From: Clostridia bacterium
Lineage (GTDB): Bacteria; Bacillota; Clostridia; Christensenellales; Aristaeellaceae
NCBI GenBank assembly: GCA_017431005.1
Contig: JAFRLY010000039.1
Location: 1 to 32,880, forward strand
Direction: 5' to 3'
Length of the DNA stretch: 32,880 bases
A program made the translations under genes and the position numbers. The notes beneath the pieces were generated by a model that had not been told where the DNA came from, searched no databases, and saw nothing but the letters and a program-made list of their open reading frames with translations. Of this stretch, positions 32,571 through 32,880 are shown in pieces; position 1 is the first letter of the stretch, and each line of letters starts with the position of its first letter.

Positions 32571-32880
32571 GGCGGTCGTCGAATTCCTTTCCGGTCGCCG
32601 ACATAGTCGCGGCTCGCCACCGGCAAGACCGCTTGTTGCCGGCTCTGTTAAAATTCGACGAAACTCCCGCCACCGGCGGTCGTCGAATTCCTTTCCGGTC
32701 GCCGCCATAGTCGCGGCTCGCCACCGGCGAGACCGCTTGTTGCCGGCTCTGTTAAAATTCGACGAAATTCCCGCCACCGGCGGTCGTCGAATTCCTTTCC
32801 GGTCGCCGCCATAGTCGCGGCTCGCCACCGGCGAGACCGCTTGTTGCCGGCTCTGTTAAAATTCGACGAAATTCCCGCCA
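32571..32880. repeat. Tandem array of 104-bp self-complementary repeats, open at the window edge
   Basis: Units start at 32571, 32675 and 32779, exactly 104 bp apart; the third runs off the window. Units 2 and 3 are identical over the 102 bp visible. Unit 1, at the array edge, differs from them by three substitutions. Each unit opens with GGCGGTCGTCGAATT, whose parts TCGTCGAATT and GGCGG recur as complements near the unit end (AATTCGACGA and CCGCC). In the middle, GCGGCTCGCC pairs with GGCGAGaCCGC around ACC. There are no spacers and no protein family signal in any frame. Confidence 0.92.

Noticed and set aside
32493-32828. 111-residue minus-strand reading frame through the tandem repeats
   Set aside because: The frame shifts with each 104-bp unit, gives low-complexity Arg-rich peptides with no family resemblance and has no ribosome binding site tied to a start. 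It is better explained by GC-rich repeats.
32571-32880. CRISPR array
   Set aside because: The whole 104-bp unit is repeated without unique spacers, and no cas gene is visible.

Overview
The window looks like chromosomal DNA of a moderately GC-rich Clostridia-type Bacillota, probably a gut or rumen anaerobe. The evidence is strong AGGAGG-type ribosome binding sites, many small GNAT/Nudix/MATE-type accessory genes, a Gram-positive-style Wzx/Wzy exopolysaccharide locus with a TagF-like transferase and no outer-membrane export genes, and genes for uronic-acid glycan breakdown. The genus is inference only. No rRNA, tRNA, CRISPR array, transposase or phage gene was recognised.

Left part (1-8864): a fragment of an upstream gene, a terminator and a cruciform-forming inverted repeat come first. 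A promoter-driven serine beta-lactamase-like hydrolase then converges on a GH43-like glycosidase. After these comes a run of small plus-strand genes, several with their own promoter or terminator: two GNAT acetyltransferases, a conserved hypothetical protein, a Nudix hydrolase, a MATE exporter, a SAM methyltransferase, a broken C-terminal MATE remnant and a PAP2 phosphatase.

Middle (9495-22803): a 13.3-kb one-direction exopolysaccharide operon preceded by a 630-bp gene-free leader. The order is membrane-anchored metallophosphoesterase, Wzz-like protein, second Wzz-like protein fused to a degenerate GGDEF domain, Wzy polymerase, TagF-like polyol-phosphate transferase, two GT4 glycosyltransferases, Wzx flippase, GT2 glycosyltransferase and a WcaJ/CpsE-type initiating sugar-phosphate transferase. 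The initiating enzyme would start a repeat unit on undecaprenyl phosphate, the GTs and TagF-like enzyme would extend it, Wzx would flip it, Wzy would polymerise it, and the Wzz pair would set chain length. No bacterial tyrosine kinase (CpsD/Wze) or PHP phosphatase (CpsB) is present; the GGDEF-like domain and the phosphoesterase occupy the regulatory positions.

Right part (22804-32880): a PNPOx-family flavoprotein has an excellent promoter. Next are two tandem, translationally coupled paralogues that each fuse an NAD(P)-binding Rossmann domain to MoaF-like domains. Then come a PAP2-like remnant, a conserved hypothetical protein, a small lipoprotein and a minus-strand DUF3267-type metalloprotease flanked by strong hairpins. 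A minus-strand pair, GH2 and GH88, suggests degradation of unsaturated-uronate oligosaccharides. The window ends inside a tandem array of 104-bp self-complementary repeats lying directly upstream of the GH88 gene.

The observations most worth follow-up are the Wzz-degenerate GGDEF protein inside a kinase-less exopolysaccharide operon, the tandem Rossmann-MoaF fusions, and the 104-bp repeat array.
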